Shown piece by piece: positions 1-8,880 of a stretch of 64,000 bases of DNA. Under the pieces are notes generated by a model. That model searched no databases, was not told where the DNA came from, and was given only the letters and a program-made list of their open reading frames with translations. This stretch comes from an uncultured Alphaproteobacteria bacterium (GTDB lineage Bacteria > Pseudomonadota > Alphaproteobacteria > HIMB59 > GCA-002718135): NCBI GenBank assembly GCA_902623585.1, contig CACNUO010000005.1, forward strand, positions 1 to 64,000, given 5' to 3'. Each line of letters opens with the position of its first letter. Position 1 is the stretch's first letter. Position numbers and translations under genes: made by a program.

Positions 1-1
1 A

Positions 2-937
2 GTTTTTGCATTTTCGGTAATAATATTTAGTACATTCTCTTTTTTACCGGGAGACTTTGCTACGGAAATATTAGGTCAAAGTGCAACAAAATCTGCAGTA
101 AAAGCTCTAAGAGCAGAATTGGGTTTAGATAAACCTCCAGTCACAAGATATTTTGATTGGTTAGGAAATGTTTTTCAAGGAGATTTTGGAAGTTCTTTCT
201 CTGGAAGATCTAAAGTTCAAGGGGATCAAGGTGATAGGTCCAGAGAAGTTGTTGGTTTAATTGTCCCCAGATTAAAGAATACATTATTTTTAACAGGGGT
301 TGCCGCCATGTTGGCTATTCCTCTATCTTTAATCTTAGGTATTTCAGCAGCATTATACAGAAACTCTTATTATGATAGGTCAGCAACTGGAGTTAGCTTA
401 GTAACCGTATCTTCACCAGAATTTTTTACAGCCTATATTTTTATTCTTTTACTAGCGACACTGTTTCCAGTTTTTCCAACTATTTCTAATGTAGATGAAG
501 CTTCAACTTTGGCTGAAAGATTTTACAGGACTGCTCTTCCAGTGTTTACTTTGACATTAATTACTATGGGTCACATGATGAGAATGACAAGGTCAGCGAT
601 AATAAACATCTTATCAAGTGAATATATTGAAATGGCAAAATTATCGGGAGCTTCTAGATACGAGGTAATTGTTAAACATGCACTTCCAAATGCTTGGGCA
701 CCTATTTCTCAAGTAATTGCAATAAACTTAGCTTATATGTTGATTGGCTCAGTTGTTGTTGAATATGTTTTTAACTATCAAGGTATTGGTAGGTTGATGG
801 TCGGATCAGTCTATAATCGAGATTTACCTGTTGTTCAAGCTTGTGCATTAATTTTTGCATCAACATATGTAATATTAAATTTAATTGCTGACTTGATCGG
901 CATTATTTCTAACCCAAGGTTACTATACCCGAAATGA
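2..937 (+). CDS. ABC transporter permease, DppB/OppB-like (5' truncated by window edge)
   Basis: The frame of the 119..937 ORF stays open to base 2 (VFAFSVIIFSTFSFLPGDFATEILG...), so the TTG at 119 is not the real start; DppB-like permease with GASRYEVIVKHALPNAWAP motif. Confidence 0.9.
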   Translation, partial: VFAFSVIIFSTFSFLPGDFATEILGQSATKSAVKALRAELGLDKPPVTRYFDWLGNVFQGDFGSSFSGRSKVQGDQGDRSREVVGLIVPRLKNTLFLTGVAAMLAIPLSLILGISAALYRNSYYDRSATGVSLVTVSSPEFFTAYIFILLLATLFPVFPTISNVDEASTLAERFYRTALPVFTLTLITMGHMMRMTRSAIINILSSEYIEMAKLSGASRYEVIVKHALPNAWAPISQVIAINLAYMLIGSVVVEYVFNYQGIGRLMVGSVYNRDLPVVQACALIFASTYVILNLIADLIGIISNPRLLYPK

Positions 938-1854
938 GCGAAAATTTATCTTATTCTGCAAAAAGTGAAGTTGCAAATTTAATCAAAAGAAGAACTAGAT
1001 TAGAAAGATTAAAAATTGCCTTATCAAAAGCTCCAATCTCAGCTTGGTTTGGTATGATTGTACTATTCATATATTTTTTTGCTGCAATATTTGCTCCCTT
1101 AATTGCTCCACATGGAGAGGCAGAAATATTCCCAGTAGCTTATGCTCCTTGGGGTGATGGCCATATATTTGGTACTGATCAAATTGGAAGAGATATTTTT
1201 TCTCGCATTATCTATGCTGCAAGAAATACAATTGGTATTTGTTTATTGGCTACTTTTATTGCTTTAGGAATTGGAACAGTATTTGGAATTATAGCTGCTT
1301 TGGATAGAAGATATTTAGATCAACTATTAAGTAGAATAGTAGACACTCTTATGGCTATACCTGTAATGATTTTTACTTTTATACTTTTATCAGTTTTTGG
1401 ACCTACTAATTTTAATTTAATTGTCATTTTAGGAATTTTGGAATCAACTAGATTTTTTAGAATATCAAGATCAGTTGCTGTTGGTCAAGTTGTTCTAGAA
1501 TATGTTGAGGTCGCGAGGCTAAGAGGTGAAAATTTATCATATATTATTTTCAGAGAAATACTTCCTAATATAGCTTCACCTTTGATTATTGAGTTTGGTT
1601 TAAGGTTCATATTTATAATTTTTACAATATCTAGTTTAAGTTTTTTAGGAATTGGAATTCAACCCCCTTCAGCAGATTGGGCATCAATGGTGAGGGAAAA
1701 TGCAATACTTATTCAATATGCACAATATGATATAACAGCAGGTTTAACACCATTAATTCCAGCTGCTGCAATTGCTTTGCTTTGTGTATCAATTAATTTT
1801 GTTGTTGATTGGTATCTTTACATTACTAGCGGATTAAAAGATGACGTCAAATAA
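934..1854 (+). CDS. ABC transporter permease, DppC/OppC-like
   Basis: 306 aa, multiple TM segments, EVARLRGENLSYIIFREILPNI permease loop; ATGA overlap with upstream permease. Confidence 0.9.
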   Translation: MSENLSYSAKSEVANLIKRRTRLERLKIALSKAPISAWFGMIVLFIYFFAAIFAPLIAPHGEAEIFPVAYAPWGDGHIFGTDQIGRDIFSRIIYAARNTIGICLLATFIALGIGTVFGIIAALDRRYLDQLLSRIVDTLMAIPVMIFTFILLSVFGPTNFNLIVILGILESTRFFRISRSVAVGQVVLEYVEVARLRGENLSYIIFREILPNIASPLIIEFGLRFIFIIFTISSLSFLGIGIQPPSADWASMVRENAILIQYAQYDITAGLTPLIPAAAIALLCVSINFVVDWYLYITSGLKDDVK

Positions 1855-3454
1855 ATCAAAAGAACTCCTACTTGAAATGAAAAATATCCATATTGATGGA
1901 TTTTCAGATGAGAGATGGCATAAAATTTTAAAAGGTGTAGATTTGACTTTACACAGAGGAGAAATACTAGGATTAATAGGAGAGAGTGGTGCCGGAAAAT
2001 CTACTATGGGTAAAGCTGCAATGGGCTATACCCAACCAGGTTGTAAGATTATAAAGGGAGAAATTAATTTTAACGGCATAGACCTCGCTAAACTAACTGA
2101 ATTTGAAAAGAGAAAAATTTGGGGAACTAAAATATCTTATGTTGCTCAATCAGCAGCAGCATCTTTTAATCCTGCTCATAGATTAATGGATCAAACAATA
2201 AGTGCCGCTAATAGATTAAAGATAAATCCCACGGATGTATTAAAAAAAGATGCTGTGCAACTTTATGAATCACTACAACTTCCAGATGCGGAAAATATAG
2301 GAGATAGATACCCGCACCAAGTATCAGGAGGTCAACTTCAAAGAATAATGACTGCTATGGCTATGTCACCAAGACCAGAGTTAATAATATTTGATGAACC
2401 AACTACTGCCTTAGATGTAACTACTCAAGTAGAAGTATTATCTGCTATGAGATCTATAGTAGACAAATTTAATACAGCAGCAATTTATATTACTCATGAT
2501 TTAGCCGTAGTTGCTCAAATGGCTGATAGAATAAAAGTTTTGCGATACGGTGAAGAAGTTGAAGAAGCTGAAACAAGAGATATGCTATCAAACCCAAAAG
2601 AAGAATACACTAAATCTCTATGGTCAGTAAGATCACTGATCAAGCCTGAAGAAACAAATGAAGATTATATGTTGTCCATTAAAAATATTGATGCAGCATA
2701 TGGCTCATCTAAGGTCTTACACAATGTTTCTATAGATATTCCTAAAGGTAAAACAGTAGCTATAGTTGGCGAAAGTGGATCAGGAAAATCAACAACAGCA
2801 AGAGTAATTACAGGCTTACTTCCTCAATTAAAAGGAGAAATAATTTTTGATGGAAAAAAATTGTCTCCAAAACTTGAACAAAGGTCAAAAGAAGAATTAA
2901 GAAGAATTCAAATAATTTTTCAAATGCCTGATACTGCAATGAACCCCCGTCAAACTGTTGATGAAATAATAGGAAGGCCAATAGAATTTTATCAAGGTAT
3001 AAAAGGGAAAGAAAGAGAAGCAAAAGTTATTGAATTATTAAAAATGATTGAACTAGATGAAACTTTTTTAGATAGATTACCATCCGAATTATCTGGAGGT
3101 CAAAAACAGAGAATATGCATTGCAAGAGCTTTAGCGGCTAACCCAGATTTAATTATTTGTGATGAAGTAACATCAGCGCTAGATCAAATTGTTCAAGAAG
3201 GAATATTAAAATTACTCCAAAAATTACAAAAAGATCTTGGTGTTACTTATATTTTTATAACACATGATATAGCAACGGTTAAAGCAATCTCAGATGAAAT
3301 AGTTGTTATGTATCAAGGTGAGGTAGTGGAACAGGGTTTGAAAAGTAAAATTTTGAATCCGCCATATCCAGATTATACAGAACTTTTATTGTCTTCAGTC
3401 CCAGAAATGGATCCTGATTGGCTAACCAATCTTCTGAATAAAAGATCTTCGTAG
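1841..3454 (+). CDS. ABC transporter ATP-binding protein with two fused ATPase domains (DppD-DppF type)
   Basis: 537 aa with two Walker A motifs (GESGAGKST, GESGSGKST) and two signatures (VSGGQLQR, LSGGQKQR). Confidence 0.93.
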   Translation: MTSNKSKELLLEMKNIHIDGFSDERWHKILKGVDLTLHRGEILGLIGESGAGKSTMGKAAMGYTQPGCKIIKGEINFNGIDLAKLTEFEKRKIWGTKISYVAQSAAASFNPAHRLMDQTISAANRLKINPTDVLKKDAVQLYESLQLPDAENIGDRYPHQVSGGQLQRIMTAMAMSPRPELIIFDEPTTALDVTTQVEVLSAMRSIVDKFNTAAIYITHDLAVVAQMADRIKVLRYGEEVEEAETRDMLSNPKEEYTKSLWSVRSLIKPEETNEDYMLSIKNIDAAYGSSKVLHNVSIDIPKGKTVAIVGESGSGKSTTARVITGLLPQLKGEIIFDGKKLSPKLEQRSKEELRRIQIIFQMPDTAMNPRQTVDEIIGRPIEFYQGIKGKEREAKVIELLKMIELDETFLDRLPSELSGGQKQRICIARALAANPDLIICDEVTSALDQIVQEGILKLLQKLQKDLGVTYIFITHDIATVKAISDEIVVMYQGEVVEQGLKSKILNPPYPDYTELLLSSVPEMDPDWLTNLLNKRSS

Positions 3455-3472
3455 TAATCTATATTTTAAATA

Positions 3473-3739
3473 ATGAATATATTTAAATTTTTACTTAATA
3501 TTTTTTTTAGCAAAGAAAATAGAATAGATAATCTAGAAGCAAAAAATATAATGATAATTGAGAACAGTTTTAATAAAGATAATTTAACATTAGGTTCTAT
3601 TTACAAAGTAAACCAAAATATAAAACTAAAAAATTTTAAAAATAAAATTCTTGAAGACAACTTAACAATAGTAGTTACTGACAATAAAGGTAAAACTATT
3701 GGATATATTTCTAAAAAAGAGATAGATAATATTCAATAA
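3473..3739 (+). CDS. hypothetical protein, 88 aa
   Basis: Intact ORF between ABC operon and SDR gene, stop abuts SDR start; no confidently recognised family. Confidence 0.6.
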   Translation: MNIFKFLLNIFFSKENRIDNLEAKNIMIIENSFNKDNLTLGSIYKVNQNIKLKNFKNKILEDNLTIVVTDNKGKTIGYISKKEIDNIQ

Positions 3740-4522
3740 ATGAAAATTAACCTTAGTAAAAAAAATTATATTATTTCTGCTGGTGCAGATGGCTTAGGTT
3801 TTGCTATAGCAAATAAAATAATCAGTTCTGGTGGAAAAGTATATTTATCTGATATAAATAAATCAAAAATTGATAAAATAAATTTAAACAAAAAATATCG
3901 TAATAAAATATTTGCTAAACACTTAGACTGCACAAATCCAAAAGATATTAAAGAATATTTTAAGTCTCTATCTAACTTAAAAAAAATAGATGGATTAATA
4001 AATAATATAGGCATTGCAGGACCTACAAAGTATCTTCAAAATATTTCAATAGATGAATGGGATAACACGATTAAAACTAATTTAAGTTCACATTTTTATT
4101 TCACAAAATTTGCTATTCCATTTTTAAAAAATGCTAAAAAAGGATCTATTATTAATTTATCTTCAACTGCAGGATTATATGGTTTTGCTCAACGTTCACC
4201 ATATGCATCAAGTAAATGGGCAGTAATTGGATTAACTAAAACATTAGCAGTTGAATTAGGAAAATTTAAAATACGTGTGAATGCAATTTGTCCTGGTTCT
4301 GTAAATGGCGATAGAATGGATAGGGTAATAAATGCAAAAGCTAAATTAATAAATTCTTCAAATAAAAAAGTAAGAAAAGAATTAGAGTCAATGGTTTCAT
4401 TAAACACATTTGTAGAAAAAGAAGATATTGCATCAATGGCATTATTTTTATTGAGCGATGCTTCAGAAAATATATCTGGTCAAATCATGACTGTTGATGG
4501 AAACACTGAAAGAATGAATTAG
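3740..4522 (+). CDS. short-chain dehydrogenase/reductase (SDR) family oxidoreductase
   Basis: NNIGIAG, YASSKWAV (YxxxK) and C-terminal SGQIMTVDGN motifs. Confidence 0.92.
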   Translation: MKINLSKKNYIISAGADGLGFAIANKIISSGGKVYLSDINKSKIDKINLNKKYRNKIFAKHLDCTNPKDIKEYFKSLSNLKKIDGLINNIGIAGPTKYLQNISIDEWDNTIKTNLSSHFYFTKFAIPFLKNAKKGSIINLSSTAGLYGFAQRSPYASSKWAVIGLTKTLAVELGKFKIRVNAICPGSVNGDRMDRVINAKAKLINSSNKKVRKELESMVSLNTFVEKEDIASMALFLLSDASENISGQIMTVDGNTERMN

Positions 4523-6123
4523 TGGATAAAAACGCTGACTACATCATTGTTGGAGCAGGGTCAGCAGGTTGTGTTTTAGCTAACAGATTGTCTTCACAAT
4601 CAAAGAATTCTGTAATTTTATTAGAAGCTGGCCCATCCAGTAAAACCTGGAAAGTTGATATGCCAAGTGCACTTCTATATGCAATGCATGATCCAAAATA
4701 TAATTGGAAATATTATACTGAGCCTGAGCCGTTTCTAAATAATAGATCTTTATATTGTCCAAGAGGTAAAATGATCGGGGGATGCTCTTCGCATAACGGA
4801 ATGGTTTTCGCTAGAGGTCATAAAGAGGATTTTGATAGATGGTCTTCAAGAGGTTTAACTAATTGGTCATATGAAAAAGTTTTACCTTTTTTTAAAAAAT
4901 TAGAAACTTGGTCTCATGATAGTAATGTAAGAGGTAAAGAGGGGCCATTAAAAGTAAATAAATCAAACATAGATAAAAAATATCCTCTATTTAAAAAAGT
5001 TTTAGAAGCTGCACAAGAAGCTGGATATAAAATATTTAATGACTCTAACAGTATTAATAAGGAAGGTTTTGGAACTTTTGATGTAACAATAAACAATGGT
5101 GTTAGGCAAAGTGTTGCTAAGGCATATTTAGAGCCAATCCAAAATAGAAAAAATCTAAGAATAATAAATAATATTGATGTTAAAAAAATTCTTTTTAAAA
5201 ATAAAACTGCAATTGGTGTTGAAACGATTAAAAAAAATATAACCAATAATTATTTAGCCAATAAAGAAGTTATACTTTGTGCTGGTTCAATTAATTCACC
5301 TAAAATTCTTCAATTATCCGGAATAGGTAATGAAACGTATCTTAAAAGCTTGGGAATAGAAGTTATTAATAATTTAGTTGGGGTGGGAGAAAATTTACAA
5401 GATCATTTAGAGATGTACATTCAGTATAAATCTAAAAAAAATGAAACATTACATACTCTAGCAACGAATTATCTTTATCAAGCTATTGAGGGATCAAAAT
5501 GGTTTTTATTTAAAAAAGGTAGATTAGCAAACTCACATTTAGAATTAGGAGGGTTTGTTAAATCTGACAAATCATATAGTCATCCAAACTTACAATTTCA
5601 TTTTTTTCCGTACTTAGTTATTAATCATGGTTTAGAAAATCCTAAGTTTGAAGCTTTTCAATTTCATGTATGTCCAAATAGACCAAAAAGCAGAGGTTTT
5701 ATAAAAATTAAAACAAATAACTATAAAGATGATCCTAAAATTCAATTCAATTACCTTAAGCATGAGGATGATTTAAAACAAATGAGAGAAGGTGTAAGAA
5801 TTGCTAGAAAAATTTTGTCTCAAAAACCACTTAAAGAGTATCTCGGTAAAGAAATTAGGCCTGGGAAAAATGTATCTAATCAAAATGAATTAGATGAAGT
5901 TATTAAAAATACATCTGAATCTGCGTATCATCCGTCATGCACTAATAAAATGGGTGAAGACAAAACTTCAGTTGTAGACCAAGACCTAAGGGTTCATGGA
6001 ATTCAAAATTTAAGAGTTATTGATGCTTCTGTAATGCCAGATATTGTTAGTGCTAATTTAAATGCAACAACTATTATGATTGCTGAAAAAGCTTACGACC
6101 AAATAAATAGTACCGTTAGTTAG
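4522..6123 (+). CDS. GMC family FAD-dependent oxidoreductase (choline dehydrogenase-like)
   Basis: GTG start overlapping upstream TAG; GAGSAGCVLANRLS FAD motif, GGCSSHNGMVFARGH, ILCAGSINSPKILQLSGIG, C-terminal HPSCTNKMG. Confidence 0.92.
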   Translation: MDKNADYIIVGAGSAGCVLANRLSSQSKNSVILLEAGPSSKTWKVDMPSALLYAMHDPKYNWKYYTEPEPFLNNRSLYCPRGKMIGGCSSHNGMVFARGHKEDFDRWSSRGLTNWSYEKVLPFFKKLETWSHDSNVRGKEGPLKVNKSNIDKKYPLFKKVLEAAQEAGYKIFNDSNSINKEGFGTFDVTINNGVRQSVAKAYLEPIQNRKNLRIINNIDVKKILFKNKTAIGVETIKKNITNNYLANKEVILCAGSINSPKILQLSGIGNETYLKSLGIEVINNLVGVGENLQDHLEMYIQYKSKKNETLHTLATNYLYQAIEGSKWFLFKKGRLANSHLELGGFVKSDKSYSHPNLQFHFFPYLVINHGLENPKFEAFQFHVCPNRPKSRGFIKIKTNNYKDDPKIQFNYLKHEDDLKQMREGVRIARKILSQKPLKEYLGKEIRPGKNVSNQNELDEVIKNTSESAYHPSCTNKMGEDKTSVVDQDLRVHGIQNLRVIDASVMPDIVSANLNATTIMIAEKAYDQINSTVS

Positions 6124-6125
6124 AG

Positions 6126-6157
6126 AGAAAAATCTAATTTAATTAGATCGTTTTTCT
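6126..6157. terminator. candidate bidirectional terminator hairpin
   Basis: ATCTAA-tttaa-TTAGAT stem flanked by A-rich 5' and T-rich 3' arms, between convergent GMC gene and the 59-aa ORF. Confidence 0.45.
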
Positions 6158-6322
6158 TCTAAGAGTCCAACCGTATCTTTCGCTGTAGTATGCTTCGATA
6201 CCATCAGCAAGATTAAGGTCATAATTTGAGTCTATAGATCCTTCAAGAACCTTCTTCTCAATAGAACTCTGCTCTAGGCTGTCTTTTTGGTTATTAATAT
6301 TTTCTGTTAATTTACTGTTCAT
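6143..6322 (-). CDS. small protein, 59 aa, unknown function (absent from supplied ORF track)
   Basis: Manual reverse-strand translation: MNSKLTENINNQKDSLEQSSIEKKVLEGSIDSNYDLNLADGIEAYYSERYGWTLRRKTI*; fills the otherwise empty 6124-6430 gap. Confidence 0.6.
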   Translation of the reverse strand: MNSKLTENINNQKDSLEQSSIEKKVLEGSIDSNYDLNLADGIEAYYSERYGWTLRRKTI

Positions 6323-6430
6323 ATTTACAGTTTTTACAAATACATAAAAAAATAAAAAAAAACTAGAGTTTTTCTTAGTTTTAATGTAAAGAAAATTACT
6401 TCGAATTTATTATTTTTGTAAATTTTGTAA

Positions 6431-7870
6431 ATGAATATTGAATCTGACATAAATTTTGGCCCAAGGTTAAAAAAACAAAGGATAAGCAAAGGTTTTTCAC
6501 AAGCTGAATTATCAAAAACTATTGGTATATCTCCTAGTTATTTAAATTTAATTGAAAGTGGAAAAAGAAAAATACCACTTTCCTTACTAATTAAAGCAGC
6601 TGATAAATTAGATTTATCAATTAAAGACTTCTCAACAGAATCTAGTAAACGACTACTTTCAGACGTAATGGATGTTTTAAGCAATGAGATTTTTGATGAT
6701 TTAAAGATAACCAATCATGACACAAGTGACTTTATTGGTTCAAATCCTAACATAGCTAAAGCATTACTGACAATAAATGATTCTTTTAAAAGTTTTAAAG
6801 AAGATATGCAAAATCGACTTGAAACGATGGATGTCAATGCAAATCAAATTGAAAAACCAACAAGATTACCTGTAGAAATCGTTTCAGATATTCTTCAAGA
6901 AAATAAAAATTACTTTCATGATTTAGAAGTAAGTTCTGAAAATCTAAGAAAAGAAATGGGTCTTGAAACTGGACCTAACATTGGTTCTGGATCTAAATTA
7001 TCACTTTATCTTAAAGAAAAACATGGAATTGAAGTTAAAATAGTAACCATAAACGAAGATGAAAAAATAGTTAAAAGATTTGATGAAAAATCCAAGATTT
7101 TTTATCTTTCTGAAATGTTAACTTACACATCAAGAAACTTTCATTTAGCATCACAAGTTGCTTATTTAGAAGCTAATGATGTTATCAATAAAGTTATTAA
7201 AGATAATAACGTCGAATCAGAAGAAGTAGAACCTTTGCTTAAACTATCTTTACTAAATTATTATGCTGCTGCTTTTATGATGCCTTATAACGATTTTTTA
7301 AAGAGTGCTAAATTACATAAATATGATGTAGAAATTTTGATGCATCATTATGCTTGTAGTTTTGAACAAGTTACACATAGATTAACAAATCTTCAAAGAC
7401 CTGGAAACGAAGGAGTGCCATTTCATTTTTTAAAAACAGATATTGCTGGAAATGTGTCAAAGCGATTTTCTTTATCTGGTATTCATATACCAAGACATGG
7501 AGGTTCTTGTCCTAGATGGAATGTTTATACTGCTTTTTTAAATCCTGGAAAAATTCATCCTCAAATATCTAAAATGCCAGATGGACGAGTATATTTTTGT
7601 ATCGCAAGAGCTTTTGAGAAAGGAATTGAAAAACATGGAATGCCTAAAAGCTTTGTTTCGATTGGTTTAGGTTGTGATATGAAATACGCTAAAGATCTAA
7701 TTTATTCTGAAGGAATTGATCTAAATAATAAAAAATTACAAATGCCAATTGGAGTTTCTTGTAGGATATGTCCTAGAGTGGAATGTCAGCAAAGAGCTTT
7801 TCCTCCAATTGATAAAGAACTTAAATTAGATATTAAATATCGAGGGACATCACCATACGTTACAATTTAG
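6431..7870 (+). CDS. XRE-family regulator with IrrE/ImmA-like and C-terminal DUF2083-type domain (short-chain fatty acid regulator / RamB-like)
   Basis: N-terminal HTH (LKKQRISKGFSQAELSKTIGISPSYLNLIESGKRKI); C-terminal Cys-containing segment PIGVSCRICPRVECQQRAFPP. Confidence 0.85.
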   Translation: MNIESDINFGPRLKKQRISKGFSQAELSKTIGISPSYLNLIESGKRKIPLSLLIKAADKLDLSIKDFSTESSKRLLSDVMDVLSNEIFDDLKITNHDTSDFIGSNPNIAKALLTINDSFKSFKEDMQNRLETMDVNANQIEKPTRLPVEIVSDILQENKNYFHDLEVSSENLRKEMGLETGPNIGSGSKLSLYLKEKHGIEVKIVTINEDEKIVKRFDEKSKIFYLSEMLTYTSRNFHLASQVAYLEANDVINKVIKDNNVESEEVEPLLKLSLLNYYAAAFMMPYNDFLKSAKLHKYDVEILMHHYACSFEQVTHRLTNLQRPGNEGVPFHFLKTDIAGNVSKRFSLSGIHIPRHGGSCPRWNVYTAFLNPGKIHPQISKMPDGRVYFCIARAFEKGIEKHGMPKSFVSIGLGCDMKYAKDLIYSEGIDLNNKKLQMPIGVSCRICPRVECQQRAFPPIDKELKLDIKYRGTSPYVTI

Positions 7871-8878
7871 TTAAATTTTAACTAACATTTTACCTAAATT
7901 TTTACCATTCAGCAGATCTATAAATGCTTTTGGAGCATTTTCTATATTTTCATAAATTGTTTCTTTAAACTTTATTTTACCTTCAGACAGCCAATTTCGC
8001 ATATCAGTTTCAAAAGGCTCATTATCATTTTCATGATCAAAAATTAAAAAACCTTTTATAGTTAATCTTTTTACTAATACGTGAGCCATATTTTTTAGTC
8101 CAGCAGGTGCAGAAGTTGAATTCATTTGAGATATTCTTCCACAAATAATAATTCTTCCAAAATTTTTCATTCGAAAAATTGCAGACTCTAAAAAATCACC
8201 TCCAACATTATCAAAGTATAAGTCAAATCCTTCAGGACAAATTTCTTTTAAGTGAACAACAAGGTTATCAATTTTTTTATAATTAAATGCTACATCAACA
8301 TTTAATTCATTTTTTAACCAATCAACTTTTTCATCTGATCCAGTACTAGCATATACTTTGCATCCTAAATTTTTTGCAATTTGACAAACTGTTGAACCAA
8401 CACTTCCACCTGCTGAAGATACAAGAATACTTTGTCCTTTTTGTATATTCCCATGATTAAAAAGACCAATATATGCAGTTTGCCCTGTCATTCCTAAAGG
8501 CCCAAGATAAGTTTGCAATGGAAGATTGGAATTTTTTATTTTTTTTAAATCACCGCCTTTGCAAACGAAGTTATCTCTCATTCCAAAATTACTGAAAACA
8601 ACATCTCCTTCTTTAAATTGTGAATCTTTTGATTTTTGGACTGACCCAATTGCATACCCTTCCATTTCCTCGCCTAGTAAAAAAGGTGGTTTATAATTTT
8701 TACGTTCTGTCATCCTTGCTCTCATATACGGATCAACAGATATCCATGAATTAAGAACATGAATATTATTTGTTTCATCTAATTCTAAAGTTTTAGATTT
8801 AATTTCAAAATCTTCTTCTTTAGGTAACCCAGTTGGTATATAATTTTTTAAAGCTACATATTTTGAGATTATTGTCAT
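7871..8878 (-). CDS. NADP-dependent MDR oxidoreductase (PTGR/CurA-like)
   Basis: SAAGGSVGSTVCQIAKNLGCKVYASTGS Rossmann motif; FDLYFDNVGG; WISVDPYMRARM. Confidence 0.88.
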   Translation of the reverse strand: MTIISKYVALKNYIPTGLPKEEDFEIKSKTLELDETNNIHVLNSWISVDPYMRARMTERKNYKPPFLLGEEMEGYAIGSVQKSKDSQFKEGDVVFSNFGMRDNFVCKGGDLKKIKNSNLPLQTYLGPLGMTGQTAYIGLFNHGNIQKGQSILVSSAGGSVGSTVCQIAKNLGCKVYASTGSDEKVDWLKNELNVDVAFNYKKIDNLVVHLKEICPEGFDLYFDNVGGDFLESAIFRMKNFGRIIICGRISQMNSTSAPAGLKNMAHVLVKRLTIKGFLIFDHENDNEPFETDMRNWLSEGKIKFKETIYENIENAPKAFIDLLNGKNLGKMLVKI

Positions 8879-8880
8879 AA

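Noticed and set aside
2808-3023. Antisense ORF in the ABC ATPase gene; likewise 3766..4014, 4189..4407, 4580..4762, 4914..5246, 10275..10505, 17619..17999, 21414..21740, 35861..36244, 43872..44144 and similar
   Set aside because: Shadow ORFs opposite well-supported coding genes; no recognisable families and low-complexity translations.
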